This document shows, one piece after another, positions 1-6,853 of a stretch of 6,853 bases of DNA (the stretch's first letter is position 1; the number at the start of each line of letters is the position of its first letter). The translations under genes were made by a program, and so were the position numbers. Source of the DNA: an uncultured Bacillota bacterium (GTDB lineage Bacteria; Bacillota; Clostridia; Peptostreptococcales; Anaerovoracaceae); the NCBI GenBank assembly GCA_946629205.1, contig CAMOXP010000072.1, positions 1 through 6,853 on the forward strand. Direction: 5' to 3'. The notes under the pieces were generated by a model. That model ran no database searches. It was not told the DNA's origin and saw only the letters and a list, made by a program, of their open reading frames with translations.

Positions 1-673
1 CCTTTTCCGGTCCTTCTTGTTTTGACAAGATCTGCGCTGTTCCTGACGTGATGTTCGCGATGAGTCCTTCGACCGCATCCCCGTATTCGGCCAGCGTGAT
101 CAGTTCCATCTTCACCTTGGCGCCGTACTCTATTTCTCCCATTGCAAAAGCAGGCTCTCCCGTCTGGCCGCTGCCCGCCGGATCCCCTTCGCCTGCGGAG
201 ACAAGCGTGTCCGACGCCAGCTTCTGGAATCTGGCGAGATATGTGTAATCTGTTTCACAGGTGATCTTCAGCACATTCTGCACTGAACAGACGCCGGCCG
301 CTTCAAGCACCAGTTTGGCGCTGCTGGTGTAAGCGCGGACAAGGCCGCCGGTGCCCAGCTTGATGCCGCCGAAGTACCGCGTGACCACAATGACGAGATT
401 GGTGAGGCCTTCGCCCACCAGCATCTGCACGATCGGCGCGCCCGATGTGCCCTGGGGTTCTCCGTCATCGCTGGCCCACTGGATCTGGCTTTTGTCCCCT
501 ATGACCATCGCCGGTACATTGTGCGTCGCGTCTTTGTACCGGCTCTTGATTTCCGCGATGAATTCCTCTGCTTCGGCTCTGTCCGAAACAGGCTTCGCGT
601 GGGCGATAAACCGGGATCGTTCTATGATTTGCTCAGCAGATGCCTGCTGTTTAATCGTTCTGTATAATTCCAT
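1..673 (-). CDS. yigZ: YigZ/YvyE (IMPACT, UPF0029) family protein, 3' end missing
   Basis: Member of the widespread YigZ/IMPACT family. The eukaryotic relative IMPACT modulates the Gcn2 stress kinase, but the bacterial role is not firmly established. The frame gives 224 residues from ATG at 673 and is still open at the window edge; the family is usually about 200-215 residues. Visible: the N-terminal UPF0029 fold with KDATHNVPAMVIG (47-59), the signature SDDGEPQGTSGAP (68-80) and VTRYFGGIKLGTGGLVRAYT (97-116). A second, DUF1949-like domain follows from about residue 135, with a Gly/Pro-rich stretch (about 158-177) that appears inserted. The start lies inside hflX, overlapping its last 23 bases. 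AAGGAGGAGG is present but 21 bases upstream, too far for normal use, so translation is probably coupled to hflX termination. The family call is secure from the signature; function is not. Confidence 0.93.
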   Translation of the reverse strand, partial: MELYRTIKQQASAEQIIERSRFIAHAKPVSDRAEAEEFIAEIKSRYKDATHNVPAMVIGDKSQIQWASDDGEPQGTSGAPIVQMLVGEGLTNLVIVVTRYFGGIKLGTGGLVRAYTSSAKLVLEAAGVCSVQNVLKITCETDYTYLARFQKLASDTLVSAGEGDPAGSGQTGEPAFAMGEIEYGAKVKMELITLAEYGDAVEGLIANITSGTAQILSKQEGPEK

Positions 674-1991
674 ATTCTCTGTACCTGCCCAGGTCCTCCT
701 CCTTGAAGCTCCCTGTCAGAAGGGTCCCCTCCGGCTTGTAATCCATATTGTCGATCTGTCCGTTCTCACACAAATAGGATACGATATTTCCTTTGTCATA
801 CGGGATCAGAAGCGAAGCCTTCACCATCCCGCCGAACAGGGCGTTTCTGATCGCGGCGGTGAGTTCCTCCATCCCGTCGCCCGTCCGCGCTGAGATGAAA
901 ACCGTTTCCGTTCCTGCAGTGATCAGCGGTTTCTCCGGGGCGAGGTCCATCTTGTTGTAGACAAAAATCTGCGGCACGCCGTCGGCACCCAGCTGCCGGA
1001 TGACGCGGCTGGCGACCTCCGTCTGGAATTCTTTGTCCTCACGGGAATTATCCACAACGTGTATGATCACATCCGCGTCCTTTACCTCTTCGAGGGTCGA
1101 CTTGAATGCTTCTACAAGATCGTGGGGAAGTCCGCTGACGAAGCCGACCGTATCGATCAGAATGAAGTCCATACCCTTGCCCAGTGAGAGCCGCCTGTGG
1201 GCAGTATCCAACGTCGCAAAGAGCATATCCTGCGACTTGACCTTCCTGCCGCCTGCAGCCTCTTCCGCGCCCCCTGCAGCATCCGATGCGCCTGTCCCGT
1301 TATCGGAATCCAGCATGTCGATCAGCCGGTTCATGATGGCGGACTTGCCGGCGTTCGTGTATCCTGCCAGGCATACCACCGGCAGTCCCGCTTTGACACG
1401 CCCGCTCTTCTGGGTCTGTCTGCTTTTTCCTGCCTTCGCCAGTTCTTCGCGGATATCGTCGATCCTTCTGGCGATATGCCGGCGGTCCGTTTCGAGTTTT
1501 TTCTCGCCCGGTCCGCGCGTTCCGATGCCGCCGCCCAGTCTTGACAGGGATCTGCCGAAGCCGGTCAGGCGCGGCATCCGGTACTTCAGCTGCGCCAGCT
1601 CGACCTGCAGCTTGCCTTCTTTTGAGATGGCCCTGTCCGCGAAAATGTCGAGGATCAGGATCGTTCTGTCGATGACCCGGACCCCGAGGGCTTCCTCCAG
1701 GTTCCTGATCTGGATCCCCGAAAGTTCCTCATTGAATACGACCGTATCGACTTCCATGCTCACGCAAAGGCCGGCAAGTTCCTCTACCTTGCCTTTGCCG
1801 ATCAGCGTCGCGGAATTCGGCCGTTCCAAAGGCTGTACAAGACGGCCGACGACCTGTATGCCGTCGGCCTCACAAAGCGCCTCCAGTTCGTCCATGGACG
1901 TTTCGATATCTTCCCGCCGCTGGACGCCCGCGATGATACCGCGGTAACTGTCTTCTCTGATTATTTCGTTGTCCTCATTGAACCTTACCAT
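651..1991 (-). CDS. hflX: HflX, ribosome-associated GTPase
   Basis: GTPase of the HflX branch of the TRAFAC class. Family members bind the 50S subunit and split stalled or stress-arrested ribosomes. The N-terminal nucleotide-binding domain occupies about residues 17-195, with the glycine-rich family signature SRLGGGIGTRGPGEKKLE (150-167). The G domain follows: P-loop GYTNAGKS (210-217), switch I LFATLD (257-262), DTVGF (280-284), NKMD (346-349) and SAR (367-369). The C-terminal domain begins near KASLLIPYDKG (391-401). An Ala/Gly/acid-rich stretch (about 226-252) enlarges the loop between P-loop and switch I by about 23 residues relative to E. coli HflX. The residue after GKS is Ala instead of the common Thr. 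The ATG at 1991 lacks a Shine-Dalgarno site, and an in-frame stop lies just upstream, so translation probably depends on coupling to codY. Its end overlaps the next gene by 23 bases. Confidence 0.96.
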   Translation of the reverse strand: MVRFNEDNEIIREDSYRGIIAGVQRREDIETSMDELEALCEADGIQVVGRLVQPLERPNSATLIGKGKVEELAGLCVSMEVDTVVFNEELSGIQIRNLEEALGVRVIDRTILILDIFADRAISKEGKLQVELAQLKYRMPRLTGFGRSLSRLGGGIGTRGPGEKKLETDRRHIARRIDDIREELAKAGKSRQTQKSGRVKAGLPVVCLAGYTNAGKSAIMNRLIDMLDSDNGTGASDAAGGAEEAAGGRKVKSQDMLFATLDTAHRRLSLGKGMDFILIDTVGFVSGLPHDLVEAFKSTLEEVKDADVIIHVVDNSREDKEFQTEVASRVIRQLGADGVPQIFVYNKMDLAPEKPLITAGTETVFISARTGDGMEELTAAIRNALFGGMVKASLLIPYDKGNIVSYLCENGQIDNMDYKPEGTLLTGSFKEEDLGRYREYGIIQND

Positions 1992-1992
1992 T

Positions 1993-2034
1993 CTGTTACT
2001 TGATCGCTGTTAGTTGATCGCAGTTACTTGATAG
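1993..2034 (-). repeat. Three tandem 14-base repeats spanning the codY end and codY-hflX spacer
   Basis: On the plus strand three adjacent units read CTGTTACTTGATCG (1993-2006), CTGTTAGTTGATCG (2007-2020) and CAGTTACTTGATAG (2021-2034). Neighbouring units differ at one to three positions. The distal unit contains the last codons and stop of codY, and the other two fill most of the 32-base spacer. Read on the minus strand every unit carries a TAA triplet, consistent with duplication of the codY stop region. There is no Shine-Dalgarno sequence in the spacer. Confidence 0.85.
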
Positions 2035-2794
2035 CCTCCAGCTCTGTTTTCAACTTGGGGTTGAGGATCTTGATCCTGGTTCCTTTCATCCCCAGAGATC
2101 TGGTTTCTATGACACTGGCGCTCTCCAATTTGCGCAGCGCGTTGACGATCACCGAACGGGTGATGCCGGACCTGTCAGCAATCTTGCTTGCAACCAGAAT
2201 GCCTTCCATGCCGTCCAGTTCTGAGAAGATGTGCTGCACTGCCTGCGTCTCTGAATAGGAGAGCGTATCGATTGCCAGCTGCACGACGGATTTCTCTCTG
2301 GCGTCACGTCTGTCTGCATCCAGTTTCTCACGCCGCAGCGTAAGCGCTATGATCGTTGTGCCGTACTCGCCAAGAACCAGATCCTCATTGGTGAACTCCG
2401 GCTCTTGCCTGTTCATGACCATTGCGCCCCACCTGCTTCCGCCTCCTACGATCGGAATGATCGTATTGAATCTGTCATTCGTGAAGTCGAAATTGAACAA
2501 TCTGTGAACATCTTCATTCCTGAGATTTGCCATAGTTGATTCCACAGCAACAAGAGCCTTGTTGAGTTCTTCCGGCAGGAAATACCTTTCTGTTTCTTCA
2601 TTCCACTCCAGGCTCGTCTCTTTCGGAAGTTTCAGAGAAACGCCTACAACTGAACCTTCAGAATCTAATACATATACGTTCGCCTCCAGGAGATCGCTGA
2701 GGATCTCACACAGATCATCAAATGTAAAAGCACCTGTAGGTGACTCCTGCAGCAGCCAGTTTAACTTTCTTACTTTGTCCAAAATATCACTCAT
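2024..2794 (-). CDS. codY: CodY, GTP/branched-chain amino acid-sensing transcriptional regulator
   Basis: Global DNA-binding regulator of Bacillota that, when loaded with isoleucine/leucine/valine and usually GTP, represses genes for amino acid supply, transport and stationary-phase traits. The 256-residue product has the usual length (259 in B. subtilis). Residues 1-155 form the GAF-like effector domain, with VRKLNWLLQ near the start, the loop IPIVGGGSRWG (113-123) and LVLGEYG (139-145). A helical linker leads to the winged helix-turn-helix, where ASKIADRSGITRSVIVNAL (202-220) and RSLGMKGT (232-239) are almost identical to the Bacillus protein. The effector domain is more divergent, and the usual effector-binding arginine is not at its expected place. 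It has its own promoter after the hslU terminator, and hflX follows after 32 bases. Identification is secure from the helix-turn-helix alone. Confidence 0.97.
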   Translation of the reverse strand: MSDILDKVRKLNWLLQESPTGAFTFDDLCEILSDLLEANVYVLDSEGSVVGVSLKLPKETSLEWNEETERYFLPEELNKALVAVESTMANLRNEDVHRLFNFDFTNDRFNTIIPIVGGGSRWGAMVMNRQEPEFTNEDLVLGEYGTTIIALTLRREKLDADRRDAREKSVVQLAIDTLSYSETQAVQHIFSELDGMEGILVASKIADRSGITRSVIVNALRKLESASVIETRSLGMKGTRIKILNPKLKTELEAIK

Positions 2795-2800
2795 GTCAGC

Positions 2801-2807
2801 CCTCCTT
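2801..2807 (-). promoter_or_regulatory. Shine-Dalgarno site of codY
   Basis: AAGGAGG on the minus strand, 6 bases before the codY ATG. A full-strength site at ideal spacing fixes the codY start at 2794. Confidence 0.88.
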
Positions 2808-2836
2808 AAGTTGTTGTATTATGAACTATTAAACCA

Positions 2837-2867
2837 ATTATACACTAAAATGATGGAATTGTGTAAA
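2837..2867 (-). promoter_or_regulatory. Predicted sigma-A promoter of codY
   Basis: On the minus strand a perfect TATAAT -10 element (2842-2837) lies downstream of TTTACA (2867-2862), which resembles the -35 consensus. The spacer is 19 bases, longer than the ideal 17, so strength may be modest or activator-dependent. The predicted transcript would begin near 2830, giving a leader of about 35 bases. The region is much more AT-rich than the flanking genes, as expected of a promoter, and sits between the hslU terminator and codY. Confidence 0.65.
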
Positions 2868-2895
2868 CAAAATGCAAAATTAACGCAATTATTGT

Positions 2896-2910
2896 CATTT
2901 GATGAAAATC
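2896..2910 (-). promoter_or_regulatory. Possible CodY-binding box upstream of the codY promoter
   Basis: The minus-strand 15-mer GATTTTCATCAAATG matches the published CodY box AATTTTCWGAAAATT at 11 of 15 positions. It lies about 29 bases upstream of the proposed -35 element. Known CodY sites often carry several mismatches, but such matches also arise by chance in AT-rich DNA. This is a candidate for autoregulation only. Confidence 0.2.
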
Positions 2911-2930
2911 TGTTCCGCCTGCACCATACC

Positions 2931-2980
2931 AAAAAACCCCGCCAACGCCTTCTTCCAAAGGCATGACAGCGGGGCTTTCC
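2931..2980 (-). terminator. Rho-independent terminator after hslU
   Basis: Read on the minus strand, an RNA hairpin forms from CCCCGC (2974-2969) and GCGGGG (2942-2937), with an inner helix GCCTT (2962-2958) pairing with AAGGC (2951-2947) around a six-base loop. It is followed directly by six T residues (2936-2931). It starts about 22 bases after the hslU stop. Opposite-strand use is less likely because the plus-strand T run after the stem is short and broken. It separates the topA-hslV-hslU unit from codY. Confidence 0.85.
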
Positions 2981-3001
2981 TGCTTTTGCATTATGGTTCG
3001 G

Positions 3002-4438
<1,437 letters not shown>

Positions 4439-4449
4439 ATTCCCTCCCC
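4439..4449 (-). promoter_or_regulatory. hslV-hslU spacer with hslU Shine-Dalgarno site
   Basis: The 11-base spacer reads GGGGAGGGAAT on the minus strand just before the hslU ATG. The purine-rich block serves as ribosome-binding site, and the tight spacing implies co-transcription and probably coupled translation of the two protease subunits. Confidence 0.75.
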
Positions 4450-4986
4450 CTATAACTTCTCTACTGAAATGTGATCATTTGTATAGACGCAGATCGATGC
4501 GGCGATCTCCAGCGATTTACGGACGATTTCTTCCGCAGAAAGATCCGTGTTGTTGTAGAGCGCGTTTGCCGCAGCATAAGCGTAATTGCCGCCTGAGCCG
4601 ATTGCGACGAAGGACTGATCCGGCACGATGACTTCGCCTGTTCCTGAGATGATCAGAATATCATCCTTGTCGGCAACGATCATGAGCGCTTCCAGATTTC
4701 TGACAGCCTTGTCAGATCTCCACAAGTTAGCCAGCGCGACCGCAGCCCGCTTCAGGTTGCCGCCGTGTTCGTCCAGCTTGCTCTCGAATTTCTCCGTCAG
4801 CGAAAACGCATCTGCCACGGATCCCGCAAAACCGGAAAGCACCGTGTTCTTATATATTTTCTTGACTTTTTTCGCGCCGTTCTTCATGATGGCGGTCTCA
4901 CCCATGGTGACCTGACCGTCTCCGCCGATGCAGACTTCATCGCCTTTTTTAACTGCGCATATTGTTGTTGCATGAAATTGGACCAT
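4450..4986 (-). CDS. hslV: HslV (ClpQ/CodW), ATP-dependent protease peptidase subunit
   Basis: Peptidase subunit of the cytoplasmic HslUV protease, a proteasome-like double hexamer that degrades proteins unfolded by HslU. The 178-residue protein has the family's usual length. Visible motifs: the nucleophile region HATTI with Thr7 aligning to Thr1 of mature E. coli HslV; GGDGQVTMG (21-29); the catalytic-lysine region AKKVKK (38-43); SGFAGSVADAF (51-61); WRSDK (89-93); IGSGGNYA (129-136); and ICVYTN (165-170). The ATG at 4986 is chosen because AAGGAGG lies 7 bases upstream and no start codon places Thr first. Removal of Met alone would leave Val, so residues 1-6 must be processed to free Thr7; Bacillus CodW instead begins with Ser. 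The gene is followed after 11 bases by hslU, its obligate partner. Confidence 0.97.
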   Translation of the reverse strand: MVQFHATTICAVKKGDEVCIGGDGQVTMGETAIMKNGAKKVKKIYKNTVLSGFAGSVADAFSLTEKFESKLDEHGGNLKRAAVALANLWRSDKAVRNLEALMIVADKDDILIISGTGEVIVPDQSFVAIGSGGNYAYAAANALYNNTDLSAEEIVRKSLEIAASICVYTNDHISVEKL

Positions 4987-4993
4987 TGTTTAA

Positions 4994-5000
4994 CCTCCTT
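4994..5000 (-). promoter_or_regulatory. Shine-Dalgarno site of hslV
   Basis: AAGGAGG read on the minus strand, 7 bases before the hslV ATG. It is a full match to the anti-Shine-Dalgarno core and supports the start at 4986. Confidence 0.85.
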
Positions 5001-5032
5001 GCTCCCATTATATACGCTGCTTTATCTATATG

Positions 5033-6853
5033 CTACTCTTTATAATTGCATTCCTTATTCGAACATGCCAATGTGGTGTCTTTGCCCTTCTTCTCGACCA
5101 GCATGCTGCCGCACACGGGGCAGATCTTTCCGGATGGCTTATCCCAATAGACCTGGTTGCATTCAGGATAATTGGAACAACCGTAGAAGGTTTTTCCCTT
5201 TCTGCCTCTTTTGATGATGAGATCTCCTCCGCAGGCAGGGCATTTGACATCGATTTTCCTGACGATCGTCTTCGTGAATTTGCAATCCGGATATCCTGTG
5301 CATCCGATGAACTGACCGTAGCGGCTGCGTTTGATGGCAAGATCCTTGCCGCACTCCGGACATTTCTCCCCTGTCAGTTCCACGACAGGCTCCATCACAG
5401 GAATAGCCTCATTGGCGTAGTCGAGTTCTTCGCGCAGTGTTCCGTAATAGTCTTCGATGATCTGCTTCCATCGAATATCCTTGGTCTCGATATCATCAAG
5501 GCCCTCTTCCATTCTCGCCGTGAATCCCACGTCGACGATTTCATGGAAGTACTGCGCCATCATATCTGTTACCGTGAAGCCCAGATCTGTCGGAATCAGG
5601 TTTTTCTTTTCTTTTTTGATGTACTTGCGCTCCATCAGGGTCGCAACGATAGGCGCATAGGTACTCGGTCTGCCGATTTCCTTCTCTTCAAGGTCCTTGA
5701 CGAGACTTGCTTCCGTGTATCTTGCCGGCGGCTGTGTGAAGTTCTGCTCGGCCCTGGTATCCTTAGGCTCCAGTTCTTCTCCGCTTGACATCTCCGGCAG
5801 CCATTTGTCATCGGCGTCGCCTTTGAAGCTCTGACCTGCCTTCAGGAATCCATCGAATACGATCTTGGAACCCGTCGCCTTGAATCCGTAGTTTCCATTT
5901 TCGATCGTCGCGCTCATTGCTTTGAGTTTTGCCTGGGTCATCTGACTGGCCACGAACCTCTGCCAGATGAGACGATACAGATTGTACTGGTCTTTGGTAA
6001 GCTGCGCCTTGATGTCATCAGGCGTTAATGTAACATCGGACGGACGAATCGCTTCGTGGGCGTCCTGCACATCTTTTTTTCTGTTTGAATAGGCGGCTCC
6101 CCCGTAGTAGCTTTCCCCATAGTTGTCCAGTATGAATGCTTTCGCTGCATCCCTGGCTTCATCTGAGATCCTGACGGAGTCCGTTCTGATATAAGATACC
6201 AGACCGATGGTACCCTTGCCTTTGATCTCCACGCCTTCATAGAGCTGCTGGGCGACCATCATGCTCTTCTTCGTCGAATAATTAAGCTTGTTCGCGGCAT
6301 CCTGCTGCATGCTGCTCGTCGTATACGGCGGCGCAGGCTTTCTGAATCGGTCTTTTTCTTCGACCTTTCCGACGATGTATTTACCCTGCTCGAGGTCGGC
6401 GAGCACTGCATCCGCTTCATCCTTGTTGGCCAGCGAGATCTTGCTGCCTTTGCATGTGGTGAGCTTCGCCGTAAACTTTCTTCCCTTTCGGAAATCAGTC
6501 TCGATCGTCCAGAATTCTTCAGGCACAAAAGCCTGAACCACTTTTTCCCTGTCGCAGATGAGCTTGAGCGCAGCGGATTGGACACGGCCCGCACTCAGTC
6601 CCCTGGAAATCTTTCTCCAAAGCAGCGGACTGATGAGATAGCCGACGAGCCTGTCGAGCACTCTCCGCGCCTGCTGCGCGTCAACAAGGCTCAAGTCGAT
6701 CGGACGCGGGTTCTTCACAGCTTCCTTGACTGCCTTTTTTGTGATTTCGTTGAACACGATACGGCACGGTGCTCCCTCGTCGATGCCGAGAAGATACGCC
6801 AAATGCCATGAGATCGCTTCTCCCTCGCGGTCCGGGTCAGTTGCCAGATAGAT
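5033..6853 (-). CDS. topA: DNA topoisomerase I (type IA), 5' end missing
   Basis: Type IA topoisomerase, which relaxes negatively supercoiled DNA by cutting and rejoining one strand through a 5'-phosphotyrosine link. The frame is open to the window edge and gives 606 residues, so only about the first 95 residues of a protein of about 700 are missing. Visible in order: the end of the TOPRIM domain with the metal-binding motif DPDREGE (fragment residues 6-12); SRGLSAGRVQSAAL (83-96); the catalytic segment LVSYIRTDS with Tyr221; EIGRPSTYAP (392-401); then three C-terminal four-cysteine zinc ribbons (about 498-524, 538-565 and 578-602), which bind single-stranded DNA. The TTG at 6802 is an internal Leu codon inside a conserved motif, not the start. 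The gene ends 46 bases before hslV with no terminator between, so read-through is likely. Identification is very secure; only the 5' end is unseen. Confidence 0.98.
   Translation of the reverse strand: MYLATDPDREGEAISWHLAYLLGIDEGAPCRIVFNEITKKAVKEAVKNPRPIDLSLVDAQQARRVLDRLVGYLISPLLWRKISRGLSAGRVQSAALKLICDREKVVQAFVPEEFWTIETDFRKGRKFTAKLTTCKGSKISLANKDEADAVLADLEQGKYIVGKVEEKDRFRKPAPPYTTSSMQQDAANKLNYSTKKSMMVAQQLYEGVEIKGKGTIGLVSYIRTDSVRISDEARDAAKAFILDNYGESYYGGAAYSNRKKDVQDAHEAIRPSDVTLTPDDIKAQLTKDQYNLYRLIWQRFVASQMTQAKLKAMSATIENGNYGFKATGSKIVFDGFLKAGQSFKGDADDKWLPEMSSGEELEPKDTRAEQNFTQPPARYTEASLVKDLEEKEIGRPSTYAPIVATLMERKYIKKEKKNLIPTDLGFTVTDMMAQYFHEIVDVGFTARMEEGLDDIETKDIRWKQIIEDYYGTLREELDYANEAIPVMEPVVELTGEKCPECGKDLAIKRSRYGQFIGCTGYPDCKFTKTIVRKIDVKCPACGGDLIIKRGRKGKTFYGCSNYPECNQVYWDKPSGKICPVCGSMLVEKKGKDTTLACSNKECNYKE

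Noticed and set aside
351..893. Plus-strand open frame of about 180 residues across the hflX-yigZ junction
   Set aside because: It is antisense to two genes with clear family signatures on the minus strand, and its translation resembles no known protein.
2795..3001. Riboswitch, attenuator or small RNA in the hslU-codY gap
   Set aside because: The only stable structure seen is the hslU terminator. The remaining AT-rich DNA is accounted for by the codY promoter and ribosome-binding site, and the predicted leader is only about 35 bases.
5003..5024. TATAAT just upstream of hslV, as a possible hslV promoter
   Set aside because: No acceptable -35 hexamer lies 16-19 bases upstream, and the predicted start would fall on or next to the Shine-Dalgarno sequence. 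Read-through from topA is simpler.
6800..6802. TTG as a start codon for the topoisomerase gene
   Set aside because: The frame continues upstream to the window edge and encodes the conserved TOPRIM motif DPDREGE, so this is an internal leucine codon.

Overview
The window is a gene-dense stretch of an ordinary bacterial chromosome. It carries six protein genes, all read from the minus strand, with almost no spare DNA. The gene set is topA, hslV, hslU, codY, hflX and a yigZ/yvyE-family gene. CodY is confined to Bacillota, and topA, hslVU and codY together are the 'cod' neighbourhood of that phylum, so the source is a Bacillota member. The roughly balanced base composition, the clostridial flavour of the proteins and the absence of the Bacillus genes trmFO and codV (xerC) between topA and hslV point to a member of Clostridia of moderate GC. 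I cannot name a family or species from this alone. No mobile element, CRISPR array, tRNA, rRNA or phage gene is visible.

Layout, in the direction of transcription (high to low coordinates). First unit: topA, whose 5' part lies outside the window, ends at 5033. After 46 bases comes hslV (4986-4450), then after 11 bases hslU (4438-3002). A rho-independent terminator at about 2931-2980 closes this unit. Second unit: a sigma-A-like promoter (about 2837-2867) and a strong Shine-Dalgarno site precede codY (2794-2024). A 32-base gap built from tandem 14-base repeats leads to hflX (1991-651). The yigZ-like gene starts inside the end of hflX (673) and runs off the window at position 1.

Functionally the first unit couples DNA supercoiling control (topoisomerase I) with an ATP-dependent two-part protease (HslV peptidase, HslU unfoldase). 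The second unit couples the global nutrient-sensing repressor CodY with a ribosome-associated GTPase (HflX) and a YigZ/IMPACT-family protein of poorly defined role. The shared theme of starvation and translation stress in the second unit is an inference from gene order.

I found no new multi-gene system. The points most worth a second look are the tandem repeats between codY and hflX, an alanine/glycine-rich insertion in the HflX G domain that carries an internal duplication, the HslV start that implies removal of a propeptide, the compacted cod locus, and a possible CodY autoregulatory site. There is no gene-free stretch longer than 300 bases; the longest gap is 207 bases (2795-3001).
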